From Pararge aegeria (taxonomy: Eukaryota > Arthropoda > Insecta > Lepidoptera > Nymphalidae), in the NCBI RefSeq assembly GCF_905163445.1, contig NC_053190.1, forward strand, positions 18,075,001-18,139,000: a stretch of DNA of 64,000 nucleotides, read 5' to 3'. Under the pieces are notes generated by a model. It did no database searches. It was not told the origin of the DNA and worked only from the letters and a program-made list of their open reading frames with translations. Below are positions 9,857 to 24,800 of the stretch, one piece after another. How positions within the stretch are numbered: the first letter of the stretch is position 1; every line of letters starts with the position of its first letter. Both the position numbers and the translations under genes were made by a program.

Positions 9857-12800
9857 CTGAATAAAAAAAAAACATTGTCAGTTGGGTGCGGCCGTTCTTA
9901 ATAATAATCACAACTACCCATTTCCGGCCCACTACACGGCACGGGTCTCCTGCCAGAATGAGAAGGGGTTACGGCCGTAGTCCACCACGCTGGCCCAGTG
10001 CGGGTTGGTGGACTCGACACACCTTTAAGATCATTATGTAGAATTCTCAGGCATGCAGGTTTCATCAAGATGTTTTCCTTCACCGTTGAAGCAAGTCATA
10101 TTTTAAATACTTCAAACGCACATAACTGAGAAAAGTTAGCGGTGCGTGTTGGGATTCGAACTCGGCTCCCTGAAAGTGAACTCGAGCTACTACCCAATGC
10201 GCTATCACCGCTTCCGCTGGGCCGTTATTTCACACGTTTCAAGAAGGCTGGTATAGACTTCTTTAGAACACGCCTTGAAATAACTCACGAATTTCACGAA
10301 TTATGTCTTGTTGTATTAAAAATAGTAAAAATTACAATTCTTATCTTTCTCTGCTTTTTTTCTACTATTAATATGTATATTATGAAAATTAAGCTTAATT
10401 TCTTCAATCCTTATACTCCACACCAAACAGATCTTAGGCAATGTACCCTCTACGCACGTTTCGCTCCGAAACCGGAGCATCCTCAGGAGATGTTGACTTT
10501 ACAATGAATAATTTGTTAACAATTATGAAGATGTTTACTTTAAAATGAATAATTATTAACAATTATTAGTTGTAAAGTCAACATCTTCTGAGTAGTCTCC
10601 GGTTCAACGGCGAAACTTGCGTTGGGAGTGCATTGCCGAAGTGTGGAGTATAAGGATCGAAGAAATTATAAATTAAAACATACAGATTCTCCTGCTTTTC
10701 GCAGAGAGTGACAGAGAGAGACGATCGAGAGTTAATAAAAAAATATAAGATGTATTTACCGTGAACGCGTAAAATCCGTAGGGCATACCACTCCGCAGGT
10801 TGAGGGCAAACCTCGCGAGCCTGGAGAAGTGGTCATCCATGATCACCTCCTGCCGGAACCAGAACATCGGCACCAGTACGTCCGGGTCCGCAAACTGGTT
10901 GTTTATGCTGCAAACAATAGTATGCAAAGTATATACAACGTGTAACAAATTTTCGTAATACCGTAGAAGGGTGCGTGAGTATATTTCATAAGGAATCACC
11001 CTCTAAAATTATGAAATAAAAATAAGCATATTTTTATTTCCATACAAACGAATTTAAAACATTCTAAGTGTTTACTTATGACAACCCTGTTGACAAGATA
11101 AAAGACCGACACGCGCATAGTACCTACGCTACGCGACGTGTACCTAATAAGATGACAGTAGTCAATTTTGCATGTGATGTTAGGGCTGTATCTGATTTCA
11201 TTCAGTAAAAACAATGGCGGCGGTTCACTCAAAACTTAAAAGCGTTTGAAAAATTAGTCTCAGAGACAGTAAATAACGTAACCGTAAATCCTGGTCAAGT
11301 AATATTTCGGTTTCCATTCCCCATTTTATTTGTATAGTTGACTATACTACCAGCAGGGCTAGCATGGGCGGGGGACATTTTCTCCACGGGGGAAGGATAT
11401 AACGTTTATCCCCTCACGCATTTATATCCACCCCCTGAGCATGGGCACACGGGTGGACAATATATCCACGGTGGATATAATAGGGGAAAGACGAACCCCC
11501 GGTAAATGTCACAAATTAATTATTCTAATCTGTGCTCATGGTTTTGACAAATAAATTTTTCGTTTTCTGTTTTGTTTTAGTTGTCTAAGTTTTTTATTGT
11601 TTTTTTTATCTATAAATGTTCCTCGTCTGCGGCTGTTTGTTTATATTATTAATTCTGGATTTTTCAAAGTGGTATAAAACCTACCTTTCGAGAAAATAAA
11701 ATGAGTGCTAAAAAGTAGGTCTTCTATTATAAAATGTTTGAAAAAGTGACTACCTATTGATTTAGAAGCGTACCTAATGAATGAATGTTTTACAGTGAAA
11801 GTAAACAGAGACGTTAATCATCAAGATCCAATCCTGTTTACATATCAAATTATTGATCTTGTACTATTTTATTTAAAGTTGTGCTTGCCTTTTTCTATGG
11901 CCCATTAGTTGACAAATTTGTGTTTATTCAGATCAAGAAGTAATAAAATACAATTGCAAATGTTGGTAGATTTCATGACAACCCACAACCACCTTGCCAC
12001 TGGGGAATTCACAGGAACTCTTAGGAGCCAAAAGGGCAGACTCCCAGTGGCAAATCTTAGTCATTACTGAAGAAGCATGGGCCAGACGGGACGGTCAATC
12101 AGTGGAAACAGTTAAGTCAATTTTGCGGTAAAGTAAGCAAGTGCAAAAAATTTAAATTATTTATTAGTGTTGTTGGCATCAAACAAGTCTTGCATAATTT
12201 TTCTTTTATTTGCAGACGTGGCAGGACATTAAAAAAGCTGCAACAGCACGGGGACGCAGCACCACAGGCAACATATACATAGTATACATGTTGCTGTAAA
12301 GTCAACCAAGTGAAGAATTTATTTATTTTCCAGAGTAGGTATAGATGGAAGAATGCAGGATGCTCATTTATCACACAAAAATAAATTAAAAAGGATGAAA
12401 AGGTTAATTTAGAAATTTTATTAATTAAAATATGTATTTATAAATGTTTCTCTTTTTTGTCGAGCAACTGTTAACAATCTTGTTTGATCCATATTTGATG
12501 TCTGATGTCGTTCTTCGCTCGTATTTACAAAATTTACTGTCATTTGCTCCATTAGAGTTCTGAAATATACAAATTATATTATGCTCAATACTGTTGACCC
12601 AAATTAGTAGGGCAAATTGTATGTGAAAATGCAGGATCAATGATTTATAAGGAACCATTATTATAAGATATAATTTTATAATATTACCAAACATTAATGT
12701 GCCCAATAATAATAAGTTATGGGAACTTAAATATTATTTAAAGTATATATTTACAATACACGCCTATAATGATGCATAATATTATAAAGTGTTATGCAGG

Positions 12801-15800
12801 CATATATAAGTGCAGATGCTTTTTCGGGACTGTAATGAAGCACCCAGTCAATCCCCAAGCTGCGAAATGTGTCTTTGAGGTACCTATTGGCCCTTTCCAC
12901 ACAGTTTCTTACTTGGCAGTGCCAGTTTGTGTACTTCTCTGCAGAACTATTTGGTGCAGCTTCTAAATCCGGAGTCATCATCCAAGGCTCTAGAGCATAG
13001 CCTGAGTCCCCAATAAAATTCTACTTTGTTATTTAAACATGTAAATTAATTCCTACTTGTTTTGCTTTTTCAGATTTTCTCCAAGATTTTAATAAAATGT
13101 TGAATAGAAATATATGCACAATCCTACATTGTAATTTGGACGTGATGATTAACCCATGCCCATGTTAAATAATTTATCAGACATTTTTTTTTGTATTTTC
13201 TTATATTTCATTACTAAATACAGTATCTACTGCCAAGTTTTTGTACTAATTCCTCAAATAAACAATTTTATTATAATGAGACATTGTTTTTTGTATATTC
13301 ATATAAATAATTTACCAGACTAGTTGTATACAACATATGCAGCAGAATCCTAGGCATGTAATTTCTAGGTAATTATGAGGAGTATAATATAATGATATAG
13401 GTAGGTGTGTAACTTTTTTTGATTTGCATTGTTTCCCTTTTATACTAGTAAATGGCAACAATAAGTAAAGTTTTGAAAGTTTGCACATTTTATTTAAAAC
13501 ATACATAAGATGTAGTACTGTCCGATTCTACTTTCATACAGCTGTATCTTTTCATATTTTACTTTAGAGTTAATAAATATGTATTGGTCATGGACACACA
13601 ATCTGTAAAACATATTTTAAAATTATTAACTTACTTGATTGTTTAAGTTTTTGATAAACTCTAGATCTAAATAATTTGTCTTTACCAGTTGAACATCTAT
13701 CGTGGATCTCCAGAGTCTGTTCCCGGGAATAATATCTACTTTGGCATTAGTCTAAAATGAAATGAAAAATAATTAAAGTACCTAGCATTGAATATCTTTG
13801 CTATGTACTTATACTGAAGTACTAAGTACTGACTAATAATTTTATTATTAAAGTAAGTATATCTATATTTGATGAGGGGATGTCTGCCATTGCCAGACGG
13901 GTGATCAGTCCTATGTAAGGACCATTCCACCCTATTCCCCATGTTTGAGACACAGGTTTTACTGGTGTCCCGGCAGGGTCCCCCCTGAAACCTACCAGTC
14001 TCTGTGGTGAACCTCACAATATTCCCTAAGGTGAGGTTTGCTAGATCTTCTTCACTTATTCTATCCTTACCTTGTAGTTCCCATCTTACCAACACGTACA
14101 AGGGGCACTCGGCTATAAAGTGAAAACTAGTTATCACATCACTGCACTTTGAACAGGATGGGATTTATATTTACTAATGAGAATTATTAGGAAGTAAGTA
14201 CCTATATATACTCACATACTGACAATAGCTCCAGTAATTTGGGTCAGTTATTTGCTGACTGTTGTTTGAGCAACAGCCATGGTCTTGACCTGTCCCCGCT
14301 GATAACTACCGTCCGCTAATAGCCTTAAAGATGTGAGAACCTAGACCAAAAGTGATTAGCCATGCTTTTTTTTAAACCTACGTTCATATATAGATGATGT
14401 CTTTGCACAAGGTGATTTTAGGTACTTAATAACAACTTACTTTTATGTGCACTGGTAGTCCATCGACAGCATTTAGTGGTTAGTGCCTCTTTAAGGTCCT
14501 CGCACGAGTACAGCACACAATTTTTACCCATCCGAAACAAGTGTTGGAACTCTGCATCGGGAAATTCGAACGGATTACTGGCGTCACGTATAGATCGCCG
14601 GTGTAATTTTCGTTCAGATTTCTCCATTTCACTTGAATAATAAGAGCCCCAGAAAGCACGAGACATGTTTTTTTCGACTTTAATTCGTTAACAGAATTTT
14701 AAACCCACGTCTAAGGACGGGGATAAAATTGTCTCTTTCAAATGTCAAAAAAGGATAGTCTTTCCCCTTTCATTTCTTCCCATGCTATGGGCGGGGGATA
14801 TATATCCACGAGAAATGTCAAACGGGGATAAATTTATCCTCTCCCCTGTTGCCGTGCTCTGGCAGGGGGAAAAGATAATTATATCCCTTGATAGAGGATA
14901 TAATCGGGGGATATAATTTATATCTCCTGCCCGTGCTAGCCCTGCAGGTGAAATATCAGTCAAGGACTAACTTGTACTGGAATAAAAAAGTTCCGTGTCA
15001 TGATGCAAGCGTCGGCTACTTCAAAGACTCGGCACGATTAAAATATCACTTGTCTCAACGGTGAAGGAAAACATCGTGAGGAAACCTGCATGCCTAAGAA
15101 GTTCTACATAATGTTCTCAAAGGTGTGTGGAGTCCACCAATCCGCACTGGGCCAGCGTGATGGACTACGGACTTAATAACTTCTCATTGTGCGAGGAGAC
15201 CCGTGCCCTGTTGTGGGCCGGTAATGGATTGATATAAATAAATAAACTACGACAATACACACATCGCCATCTAGCCCCAAAGTAAGCGTAGTAAGCGTGT
15301 TATGGGTACTAAGATAGCAGATGAATATTTTTATGAATAATATACATAAATACTTATAATATACAAATAAACACCCAGACACTGAAAAACATTTATTTTC
15401 ATAACACAAACATTTTCCAGTTGTGGGAATCGAACACGCGGCCTTGACTCAGAAAGCAGGGTCGCTGCCCATTGCGCCAATCGGCCGTCCGAATATGATG
15501 AGACGAGATAATGAGTAGAAATAACTATCTCATGGCATTTTAGTCGCAGTGGTAACAGTGGCGTCTTTAGAGGGTATGCAGGTGATATAAAATGAAGAAA
15601 ATCTCCAGTACGAGTTATAAATACTTAAGGGTAGGCTTTTTATAACTCTAACAATGCCTACCCTTAAGTCTTTGATAACTCATACTGGATATTTTCGTCA
15701 TTTTATATCATTTGACGGCTGACTGGCGCAGTGGGCAGCGACCGTTCTTTCTGGGTCCAAGACGGTTTCGATTCCCACAACTGGAAAATATTTATGTGAT

Positions 15801-18800
15801 AAACATGAATGTTTTTCAGTGTCTGGGTTTTTATCTGTATATTATAAGTATTTATGTATATTACTAGCTGTTGCCCGCGACTTCGTCTGCGTTTGATTTT
15901 GTTTTTTGGTGTGACATTCAATTGGCATTCAAGTATTCAGTATCGCTAAGCCTTAAATGAGGGGTTTGCTGCTGTCCGCTGAGGAGTTCTGTCCTCTATC
16001 TCCAACTACATTCATCAGATCTGCACAAAGTGTTGGCAAATTAAACACATATTATAACCTCTATAGTAGAAAAATAATTATTTAAATCGGTTATAATTTG
16101 TCGGTGTTATGGTGTAAAGTCGTCAAACACTTTCATCCACTCTCCCAAAGGATCCGAGCTTAATGTCGGGATAAAAAGTATCCTATTACTTCTAACACTT
16201 CGAAAAATATGTGTACAAAGTTTCATGAGGATCGGCGGTTAAGTAGTTTTTGCTTGAAAGCCTAACAAACAAACTTACATTGACATTTATAATATTAGTA
16301 GGGATTCATAGAAATATTCATCAGTCAGTCAGTACCCATAACACAAGCTACGCTTACTTTGGGGCTAGATAGCGATGTGTGTGTTGTCGTAGTATATTTA
16401 TTTATTTTCATACCCTGTGCATACTTTCTGTGCACGCCACTGAGTTGTAGCATGTTTGGGGACTTACGCCATTCCGCCGACGTGCCTGACCAGGAGGTTG
16501 ATCTGGAGTTGCGCCGACACCTGTAGCGGCATTCCTGTGTACATCTCCAGGGAGAGTTTGAAGTTCATGTCGCTGGAAAATACCATAAAAGTCATTTTTT
16601 TATATTAATAACTAGCGGACCCCAGCGCCATCTGTCGGGCTGATTTGTGAATCTAAACCATCCAGGGTGCCACCCATACGCATACCAACAAGTTCATTCA
16701 AATCGGTCCAGCCGTTTAGGAGGAGTTCAGTGACATACACACGCACACACGAAATATATACATAAAGATTGACGGACAAAGGAGATGTTCTGTTAGGGGA
16801 AACCGCCACCTATGAATTCAAATTCAAAATTTCTTTACTCATGTAGACCTATCACAGGCACTTATGAAGCGTTTATACATATATGTTTACATAATTGTAA
16901 GGGGATGGTGATAACTTCGTTCGCCAACTTAAACCTAAAGCTACGAGGGTTCCAAACGCGCCCTGGTGTAAGAAGAGCCCACAACAAACTTAGCCGTGTA
17001 ATTTTTTTTTTGTTACCACGATCTCGCAGTAAATTTATATTAAGCTATGAAGTTAGAGCAATTCACTCCCAAGCTTTTTTATCGTTTAAGTAGTCCTTAA
17101 CGTTATAATAGGATTTTTCTGTAAGCTTACGTTTTATATAAACTTTGAACTTATTGAGAGACATCTCAAAGTTTTCATTTGGTAATCTGTTATAAAATAA
17201 TATACAATTGCCCTTGAATGAATTTGCAATTAAAATAGCCTAGTAAACTGCACAATGAGTTTATTTTTATTGTTACAGTTCTTTTAAAATTTTGTTTTAT
17301 TTTTATGGACATAAATTATATTTTCAAATATGACTGATACTGTCTATGCACCATCATTATTTTAAAATGTTTAAATTTATTACATTTATCCCCCGATTAT
17401 ATCCACTGACAAGGTATATAATTAACGTGTCCACCTGCTAAAGCCCGGGAACATGGTTTGTTAATACACATATTATTTGGATCTTATTTCCACTTGTGCG
17501 CCAGTGCTCTAAGAGTTGATAAAGCTGTGGGAGAAGGTAAATTACCATACCCTTATATCCTTACCCTACCCGGGGATATAATTGTCTCCTGCCCATGTTA
17601 GCCATGCAGGGTGACAAAAATTATATCCCCCGATTATATCCTCTGACAAGGTATATAATTAACGTGTCCACCTGCTAAAGCCCGGGAACAAGGTTTGTTA
17701 AAACACATATATTATTTGGATATTATTGTGCGCCAGTGAGTTAATAAAGCTGTGGGAGGGGATGAATTTTTATTCTTTCCCCGTGAAGATAATTATCTTC
17801 TGCTCGTACTAGCCGTGCTAGTGTCAGTAGCGTGTCCGTGTCGACGGTGGATACTCACTCGGTGGGCTTGAGTCCCCGGATCTTGGCGGGGTAGTGCGGG
17901 TGCATGTTGTAGAAGTGCGGCTGCGACACGAAGGCCGGCGCGCCGTAGCGGCACGCGGACACGTTGAGAGCGCCGGGCGGCAGGCAGTCGTCGTCGCGGA
18001 CCACGTCGCAGTAGCACTCCTACAGAAAACAATTCATAACCATTTATTTCAAGTAGGCCTAACTAGATAGATGAATAAAGTCTTTATTGCACAAATTAAA
18101 AGTGAAAACAAAAAATAAAAAAAAACAATAAAAAATATATAATTGTATAAGATGCGCAAAGGCGGTCTTATCGCTTTAAGCGATCTCCTCCAGACAACCC
18201 TTTGTGGTAGAGAATTAGGTTAGGGAAAACGGGATATTGCAACCGGTGATACAATTAAATGAAATACATACATTTATAATATATACATAAATATAAATAG
18301 TTATATAAACACTAGTTTATAAGCACTTCGGAAATTCGGAAACCTCTAGTCACATCACATTAAAAACAAGACCCTATAAACAAAAATCCTGAATATAAAT
18401 AAAACAAACACTAATTCTGAATAACTAGGAAAGGAACAAACTTATATTTTAGTAATAATGTACCCAAAGAAATTCTTTGCTGAAATTTTTTTTTTTTGTT
18501 TTGACGAAACGAAACATATTTGTCTAGAGAAATAAAAATCACAAACTAAAATTTTTTTTTTTTTCGTTTTGAACCACCGAAAAATATGTTTGTGTAGGGA
18601 AATAATAATTTGAAACTAAAATTAATATTGACAATAGATAAAATATAAGCCTACAATAAATATAAGTCTAACTGTTGACTTATGGCCCCTTTGAATTGCT
18701 AGACTTAGCCTTTGGGCTAAATAAGCGCCAGCTCTGGGGTCACCAGACGTAAAGACGAATGTTTGGGACACGATGTTAATAAAATGTTTCGTGTCCGAAG

Positions 18801-21800
18801 ACCATGGGCTCAGAGCCTTAAACGAAAGCAATATTAACGGCGCTTAAAGATTTGAGCAGATTCGGCAAGTGAGAAGCTGCCAACGTATCAACGCAGGTCG
18901 CATCCCACACCAGCGCACGCTCCATCGACCACGGTACTATAGTCATACCGTCTGGTATAACCATCATCCTTGAACATACCGTTGATAAATCGTTTTTTGA
19001 GCTTCAAGACATCTTTTTTGAAATATCTAGCTACTCTAAATTATCTGTCTTTATGTAGTATTCAAGTTACCAATGAAAATAATAAATATCTGCATACCCT
19101 GTGCATATTTGGAGATTGAAGTCCCTAAACCTAGGTCGGTCTGTTTGTAGCTATATTATAAACAGTTCGGAAGGTCTAGCCCCAAAGAAAGCGTAGCTGG
19201 TGTTATGGGTCGACAGATGACGAATTAATATTTTTATGAATAACATACATAAATATAAGATAAAAACCCAGATACTGAATAACATTCTTGTTCAACACAC
19301 AAACATTTTCCAGTTGTGGGATTCGAATCCACAGCCTTGGACTCGGAAAGCAGGGTCGCTGCCCACTGTGCCAATCGGCCGTCGAAGAGCTGATTAAAAT
19401 CTTAAAAGAGTCATCAGATGTTCTAAATATTGACGTGTAATATAATAAAGTATTTACCTTGTTGGGATAATTGTGGCCATTGTCGAACAAAGAGTCATTG
19501 GCCGCGTACTCCACGCCATCTATGCCCTGAACTCGGACGGGGCCGCTATCGGGCAGTACCATGTACCTGATGAAGAAAATATACATATATATATATATAT
19601 ATTACGTGTAGTGACTGCAATAATTTGAACGTTAGAAGCAAAGATAAACTTGCAGTGCAGTACACTAGACTACACAAAATAAGCAATTCATTTAAAGGAT
19701 ATTGTATACAATTTTACAATAAATTACCGGTTGATATCTTGGGGATGTCACTAAAGAAGTTCAAAGTTTGTATTAAGCGAAAGCTTATAGAAAAGTCCTA
19801 TTATAGTATAAAGGATTACGTAAACGATAAAAAAGCTTGGGTGTAAACAATTGCTCTAACCAGGTTGCTTCTTAAATATTTTCTAATGACAATGTGAGAT
19901 GGTGATAACAAAAATAACACCCGGCTATCCAGGGTCCAATATTTGACTTTGACTTATTATATATACATACTATTACTCTGTATAAAGAATATTATAAATT
20001 CAAAAGTTTGACTTTTCACGCAGCAACGGAAATTAACATTATTATTTGCATAAAGAGCACGCTAAAGTGCCGCAATGTAAATTAAAAGTACCAGAGCACC
20101 ATAACTGAAAGGCAATGTAGGCCTGTAAATATTAATCAATGTTCAGATATGGCTAAATTGTGGCAGTACAAATCAGCCGATTAGCTGGTTAAGAAACGTG
20201 TATCAAATGCTTTTTTTTTTGTTTTATATTTTTACAGGGTGATTCCTTTTGAAATATAGTTATGCACCCTTTAACATTATTTCGTAATTCGGTTACACGT
20301 TGTATAATATAAAATGTAGACTTAAAAGTTGGAGTTTGGTTTCTAAGCTTGTCATACCATATTGGTGTGGCGTGGTGGGAATAAAACTCTATTTTACAAC
20401 AGTTTGACATCAAATTTATCCATATGTAAAGACAGATCACAAATCCCCACAGACAGCGAACGAAACACAGATTATTAAGGTATAGTATTTATACACATTG
20501 CCGTATGACAGAATGCATTGGTCACCACCCCTCCTCTTCCCGAGGCTTCGTACGAGGCGACTAAAGGAATCCAACGGAGAAAGCAGCGGTTTTTCTGATT
20601 TTTTATTTTTTCATAATTTTGCTGCTTTTATCACTTTTATTACTTTAATGGGAATAACCTGTGCTTCACTTAATAAATTTCATTAATTATATTTATTCAT
20701 CTCTTCGATTTGCCGTATTGTCTCTCGGGTCTCAGCTGAAAATCAGCGGCATGCATGTACCTAAAATGCATGGCAAATGCTGAGCTGTACACCCTTTCTG
20801 CCTGGTGTTACACACAGACATTACAACATACTATGTTGTTTATTATAAGAAATACTGTTTGTAACACTTTTTCTTTCTTTCTTTCTTTCTTTCAGCGTCC
20901 TCCGTGCTACTACTACAATCTACTGAGGACACCAACACATCTGCTCAGCGGACGGTTATCACCAGATTATGGGCAACACCTCCTGTTGGGAAACTTTACA
21001 CCGTTACTCCAGTAGTGGGATATTGATAATTTTTACACACCAGTGCGATGTAGCCTAGTGGGTAAGGCTTCAGTTTTCTTTTCGTGGAGAGGAGTTCGAG
21101 CCCCGGCACGCACCACTGACCTTTCAGAGTTATGTGCATTTTAATTTAAGCAATTTAATTATCAATTGCTTTACGGTGGAAGACAACATCGTGAGGAAAC
21201 CGGCATGCCTGAGAGTTTTATGTAATGTTCTCAACGGCGTGCTCTCTCTCTCTCTCTCTCTGTTTTTGCCACTCCACTACTGGAGGTTGGCCGTCAGCTC
21301 AGCGAACTTCTCGCGGTCTTGCGTATGATGACACTTTGGTGAAGTAGGTACTAGGATAGCATAACTTACGTGCAGATATCAGGGGCAAATATCGTAACCT
21401 CGGGCTGTCCAATCTCGGGTGCCCACAGTTCTCCAGTGGATCCCCGGACTTCACCACATTCATCACGGAACACAGTCATGTTGGAGTACTTCCATTTCTC
21501 CAAGTTGCCAAGCTGAGAGAAATCACTGGCTCCTGTATTCATGAGGAAAATGCCATCGAACTCCCTGGAATTGTTGCGCTGAAAAGAAATATAAAAGTCA
21601 AATAGCACATGATCATATTGTTACAAAGAACCTTATAACTACAAGCGTAAAGTTTATAATTGCGTGAACAATAAAATAAAAGAGATAAAAGCAATAAAAT
21701 ATAAAAGCGTGACATGGTATTTTAGGTATTTAATATGTAATTACCTAATACCTACGAAAATACAAAGTCGAAACCTTTCTGGATCAAGTAGTTTAGATTT

Positions 21801-24800
21801 TTTTGAGACCAAGTTTAGACGTTAAAATGAGAGGACCTATTCCCATTTTGACGGCCGATTGGCGCAGTTTGTATCGAACCTACTTTCTGATTTTAAAGTC
21901 TTTTTCAGTGTCTGTATGTTTATCTGTATATTCTAAGTGTTTATGTATAATATTCATAAAAATATTTATCGTTCATCTTAGTGTACCATTACACAACACA
22001 AGCTACGCTTACTTTGGGGCTAGACCATGGGGGTATAGTTCGTATCGTAGTATATTTATTTATTTTATTTTGTGTTTATTTCTTCCAGTCGATCTGATGT
22101 CACCGGCACAAATGTAATTTTTTGTTTAGACAATAATATCTCCCAATTTTTAAGATGAAAGAATTTACCATCAGAATCTAAATGACTTATTATATATTTA
22201 GTGATTGGGTTAATATTTGTAAATATATTGTCTGAAGAAGTGGCGCTAGTGGAACTTATTCTTGTAGGCTTGATAAATGGTAGGATTTGAATATAATTAA
22301 AAAGCCCCCATGAATCGCAGAAACCGGGTAAACTAATTACCAACATGATGGTTACCAAAATTAAATGTCTCGATATACATCAAATAATAATATTAAAAAA
22401 AACTTATTTTATTCAAGATTCTTATTTTGAAGCAGGGTATCGATGTATAGGTGTTTTTAATTACGAATTTATTATTGAGAATTATTTTACTATTGTCTTC
22501 TTAGAACACTAATGTTCTAGCTATGCAGTTCCAGTACAAAATAAGCACGAATAAATTAATCCAATAATCCAATCCAATCTCTTAATTCTTTCTTTTAATT
22601 TATAACTACATTGAATATTTTAGCGATCCGTTGATATATAACGAATTTCTGTTTATGTTACTTGTTTGGTTGATTTTTATATGAATATAACCGATAGCAG
22701 ACAATGCCATATCTACTGCGATAATCACCCCGTCTGCCCAGCGTGGTGTTTATGAAAAATGTATCAAATTAAATCCATACGTATTATTATAAATGCGATG
22801 TATATTTGTTTGTTTGTCCTTACTCTACGCCCTAACAAAGAAATGAATCGATTTGATTTTTGTCATAGACTTAGTTGAAAGGGCGGAGAGTAACTTAGGT
22901 TATTTCTGATCGCAAAAAAACGGTTCAAGGGATTTGAAAAAACCCGTAATGTAGTAAAAGTTGTAGTAGTAGTAGTAAAGCTTTGTGACAGAGCTCGTCC
23001 GGGTAAACACTACAGACATGCTTATTTCTGCCGCAAAGCAGCATCGTTACAATGCTGTTTTCCGGTCTGAAGGGCGCGGTTGCCAGTGTAATATATATAT
23101 TTTTTAATTAATTGTAATTTCAGGCGACACTACTGCACTGCTCTGTTAATAGGCGATGGTTTTTCACTTACCATCAGGTGGGCCATTTGCACGGTCCGCC
23201 AATTAATATAATAGAAAAACGTATCTAAATCAGCTTAGTAATTATAATACTTGTTCTTTGGTATAAATAAATAATGTACGACAATACAAACATCGCCATC
23301 AGCCACAGAGGAAAAACGGAACAGAGGCAAAGCTTCATACAAGCGCGCTACGATAGGTACACTACTACAAGCTTAAGGCGCGTGTGTGCGTGAGCACAGG
23401 CGCTACGACGCGTACGGAGAGAAATCGGTTTATTCCGGCTCGGCCTGTGCTCAAACTCTGGGGCTGCAGTACACTTCGCGCGTCGTGTTTTCATTTAATT
23501 GAATGTTAAAGATAATCCCTACTAATATTATAAATGTAAATGTAAGTTTGTTTGTTACGCTTTCACGCAAAAACTACTTAACCGATCCTCATTAAACTTT
23601 GTACACATATTCTTGGAAGTGTTAGAAGTAATATAGGATACTTTTTATCCCGACATTAAGCTCGGTTCCTTTAGGAGGTGGGTGAAAGTGTTTAACGATT
23701 TTACACCATAACCGGACAAATTATAACCGATTTAAATAATTATTTTTGTACTATAGAGATTATTATATGTGTTTCATTTGCCCAAACTGTGGTTGGAGAT
23801 AGAGGACAGAACTCCTCAGTGGACAGCAGCAAACCTCTCATTTAAGGCTTAGCGATACTGAATACTTTAATTTTTTTTAGAACTACAATTAAATTGAATG
23901 CCACATCAAAAAACAAAATCAAACGCAGACGAAGTCGCGGCTAGTAATTTAATAATTTAAATAGTGTTTAAAGGTAATTTTTTATTTAAACACTATTAAA
24001 GAATACCTAGTGTTTTAATAAAAATATCCTAAATGTAAAAATGCCTTAATGTTTCAATAAATATTTCTTTTACATCTTGTATTTTCTCGCTATTGAATTG
24101 TATGTATCACGCGATAGCAAAGTTTTATGTTTCTTGTGCCTTGGAATGCCTCACTAGACTCGGGATTCCAATTTACCTAATTCTTCCTAGCTCGAATCCT
24201 TCACTAGCTCGGGATTTTAACTAGGCAATCACAATAAAAACAAACTTTGCCATCTTGTTGAACAAATAACTATTTTTTATTAAATTGTATACTCTTGTGC
24301 CAACCCTACTAAAATAGATATAAATTTTGCTCGCTTCTTAGAACATTTGACTCTGTTTCGCTTCTCCTCTGTGACCTAGCCCCAAAGTTAGAGGGTGCAT
24401 GAAAAAAAGTACAATGCATTTATTTAAATACTATAAATAACAATAAACAAATAATACAAACGAACGGACGAAGAAAGCGGACAACAGTTACAAACGATTA
24501 TTTACTTAAATTAAATTCACTAATAAATACTTAAATTCACTAACACGTTTTTAAAAGGTCATTCGGCCTGACATTTGATACGTAAGGGTCCGTTCACACA
24601 GACCGGCTCGGAGAGGAGAGCAGATTTTTATCACGTTGGAAACAGTGTTTTGAGTGATTGTAGTAAAGTTTATTTTTGCATTTGCACCTTTTTTGTCATT
24701 AAAAATGCCTGAACGCGCTTCGTGTGAAGTAATAAAAGGAGCCGACCGGCTCCGCTTGCGTGCTCTTTCTCGCTCGCGCAGCCGATCGGCTCTGATTGCG

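Larger units (their letters stand above)
11354..14944 (-). mobile_element. decayed PIF/Harbinger-type transposon, CAGGGCTAGC ends
   Basis: The left end CAGGGCTAGCATGGGCGGGG and the right end, read in reverse (CAGGGCTAGCACGGGCAGGA), form imperfect terminal inverted repeats. Both are flanked by CAG (11351-11353 and 14945-14947), a plausible 3-bp target duplication of the CWG type reported for some Harbinger relatives. Inside are pieces of a Harbinger transposase in reverse and a LINE remnant. It sits in intron 8 of the right CD36 gene. The ends are rich in GGGGATATAAT-like words that recur in small derivatives at 17386-17822 and 31775-31855. Confidence 0.75.

Noticed and set aside
13625..13735. 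Possible transposase exon reading RLWRSTIDVQLVKTNYLDLE in reverse
   Set aside because: It has a good donor but no convincing match to the Harbinger catalytic blocks; left uncalled.
17793..18032. 79-residue arginine-rich open frame on the minus strand
   Set aside because: It is a shadow of CD36 exon 7 in another frame; the exon's splice sites and cysteine pattern fix the true frame.
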